DNA from: Holophagae bacterium
GTDB lineage: Bacteria > Acidobacteriota > Thermoanaerobaculia > Thermoanaerobaculales > Sulfomarinibacteraceae
DNA length: 5,157 bases
NCBI GenBank assembly: GCA_030637505.1
Contig: DAOWGJ010000194.1
Coordinates: 1 to 5,157, forward strand
Reading direction: 5' to 3'
The translations under genes and the position numbers were made by a program. Positions 5,133 through 5,157 of this stretch are shown here, piece by piece (within the stretch, counting starts at the first letter, position 1; the number at the start of each line of letters is the position of its first letter). A model generated the notes under the pieces. The model had not been told where the DNA came from, ran no database searches, and saw only the letters and a program-made list of their open reading frames with translations.

Positions 5133-5157
5133 GCACAAGCTAAAGCATGCGCCTACA
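5133..5157 (-). repeat. REP-like unit B at the window edge
   Basis: On the minus strand the unit reads foot TGTAG, arm GCGCATGC, loop TTTA, arm GCTTGTGC. It has the same 5-8-4-8 layout and orientation as unit A. The arms pair at six of eight positions plus one G-T wobble. The foot ends on the last base of the window, so the cluster may continue beyond it. Confidence 0.55.

Noticed and set aside
4938..5138. Minus-strand open frame of 66 codons in the right-hand intergenic region
   Set aside because: It crosses the REP-like units, and no signal peptide, domain or ribosome site is evident.
4980..5157. CRISPR array at the right edge
   Set aside because: The repeats are in mixed orientation, differ in stem sequence and are irregularly spaced (32 and about 70 nt), so they fit REP-like elements instead.

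Overview
The window suggests a fairly GC-rich, Gram-negative-type bacterium. It contains a lipobox lipoprotein start, two exported proteins with signal peptides, and a two-component system whose regulator works with sigma-54. No sequence here fixes the lineage. A PVELMSF tail on one exported protein and the REP-like repeats would suit an environmental lineage such as Acidobacteriota, but that is only an inference.

Layout. The left part (1-1068) is read on the minus strand. It holds the first 32 codons of a lipoprotein gene cut by the window edge (1-96), a 309-nt gap with a weak hairpin and a 14-bp palindrome, and a gene for a 220-residue secreted protein (406-1068). A 164-nt divergent gap follows. 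The plus strand then carries a membrane sensor histidine kinase (1233-2486) and an NtrC-family sigma-54-dependent response regulator (2483-3787), overlapping by ATGA. A 220-nt regulatory region follows, and then a gene for an exported DUF2202 ferritin-like protein with a Gly/Asn/Gln-rich tail (4008-4856), closed by a strong intrinsic terminator (4880-4910). The last 250 bases hold a cluster of REP-like palindromic units and no convincing gene.

How it works together. The 220-nt region looks like a complete enhancer-dependent promoter. It has a near-consensus -24/-12 element (TGGCAC, 5 nt, TTGCT at 3944-3959). Two TGCA-N5-TGCA dyads, with centres exactly 20 bp apart, lie about 120-145 bp upstream of the predicted start. 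A short hairpin sits at the predicted mRNA 5' end, and a strong Shine-Dalgarno follows. The simplest reading is a self-contained circuit: the kinase senses an envelope signal, the regulator binds the dyads, and sigma-54 polymerase makes the ferritin-like exported protein. The layout recalls ZraS-ZraR-ZraP of enterobacteria, where a sigma-54 two-component system drives a periplasmic metal-binding protein. Here the effector belongs to an unrelated, poorly characterised family. The signal and the effector's activity are unknown.
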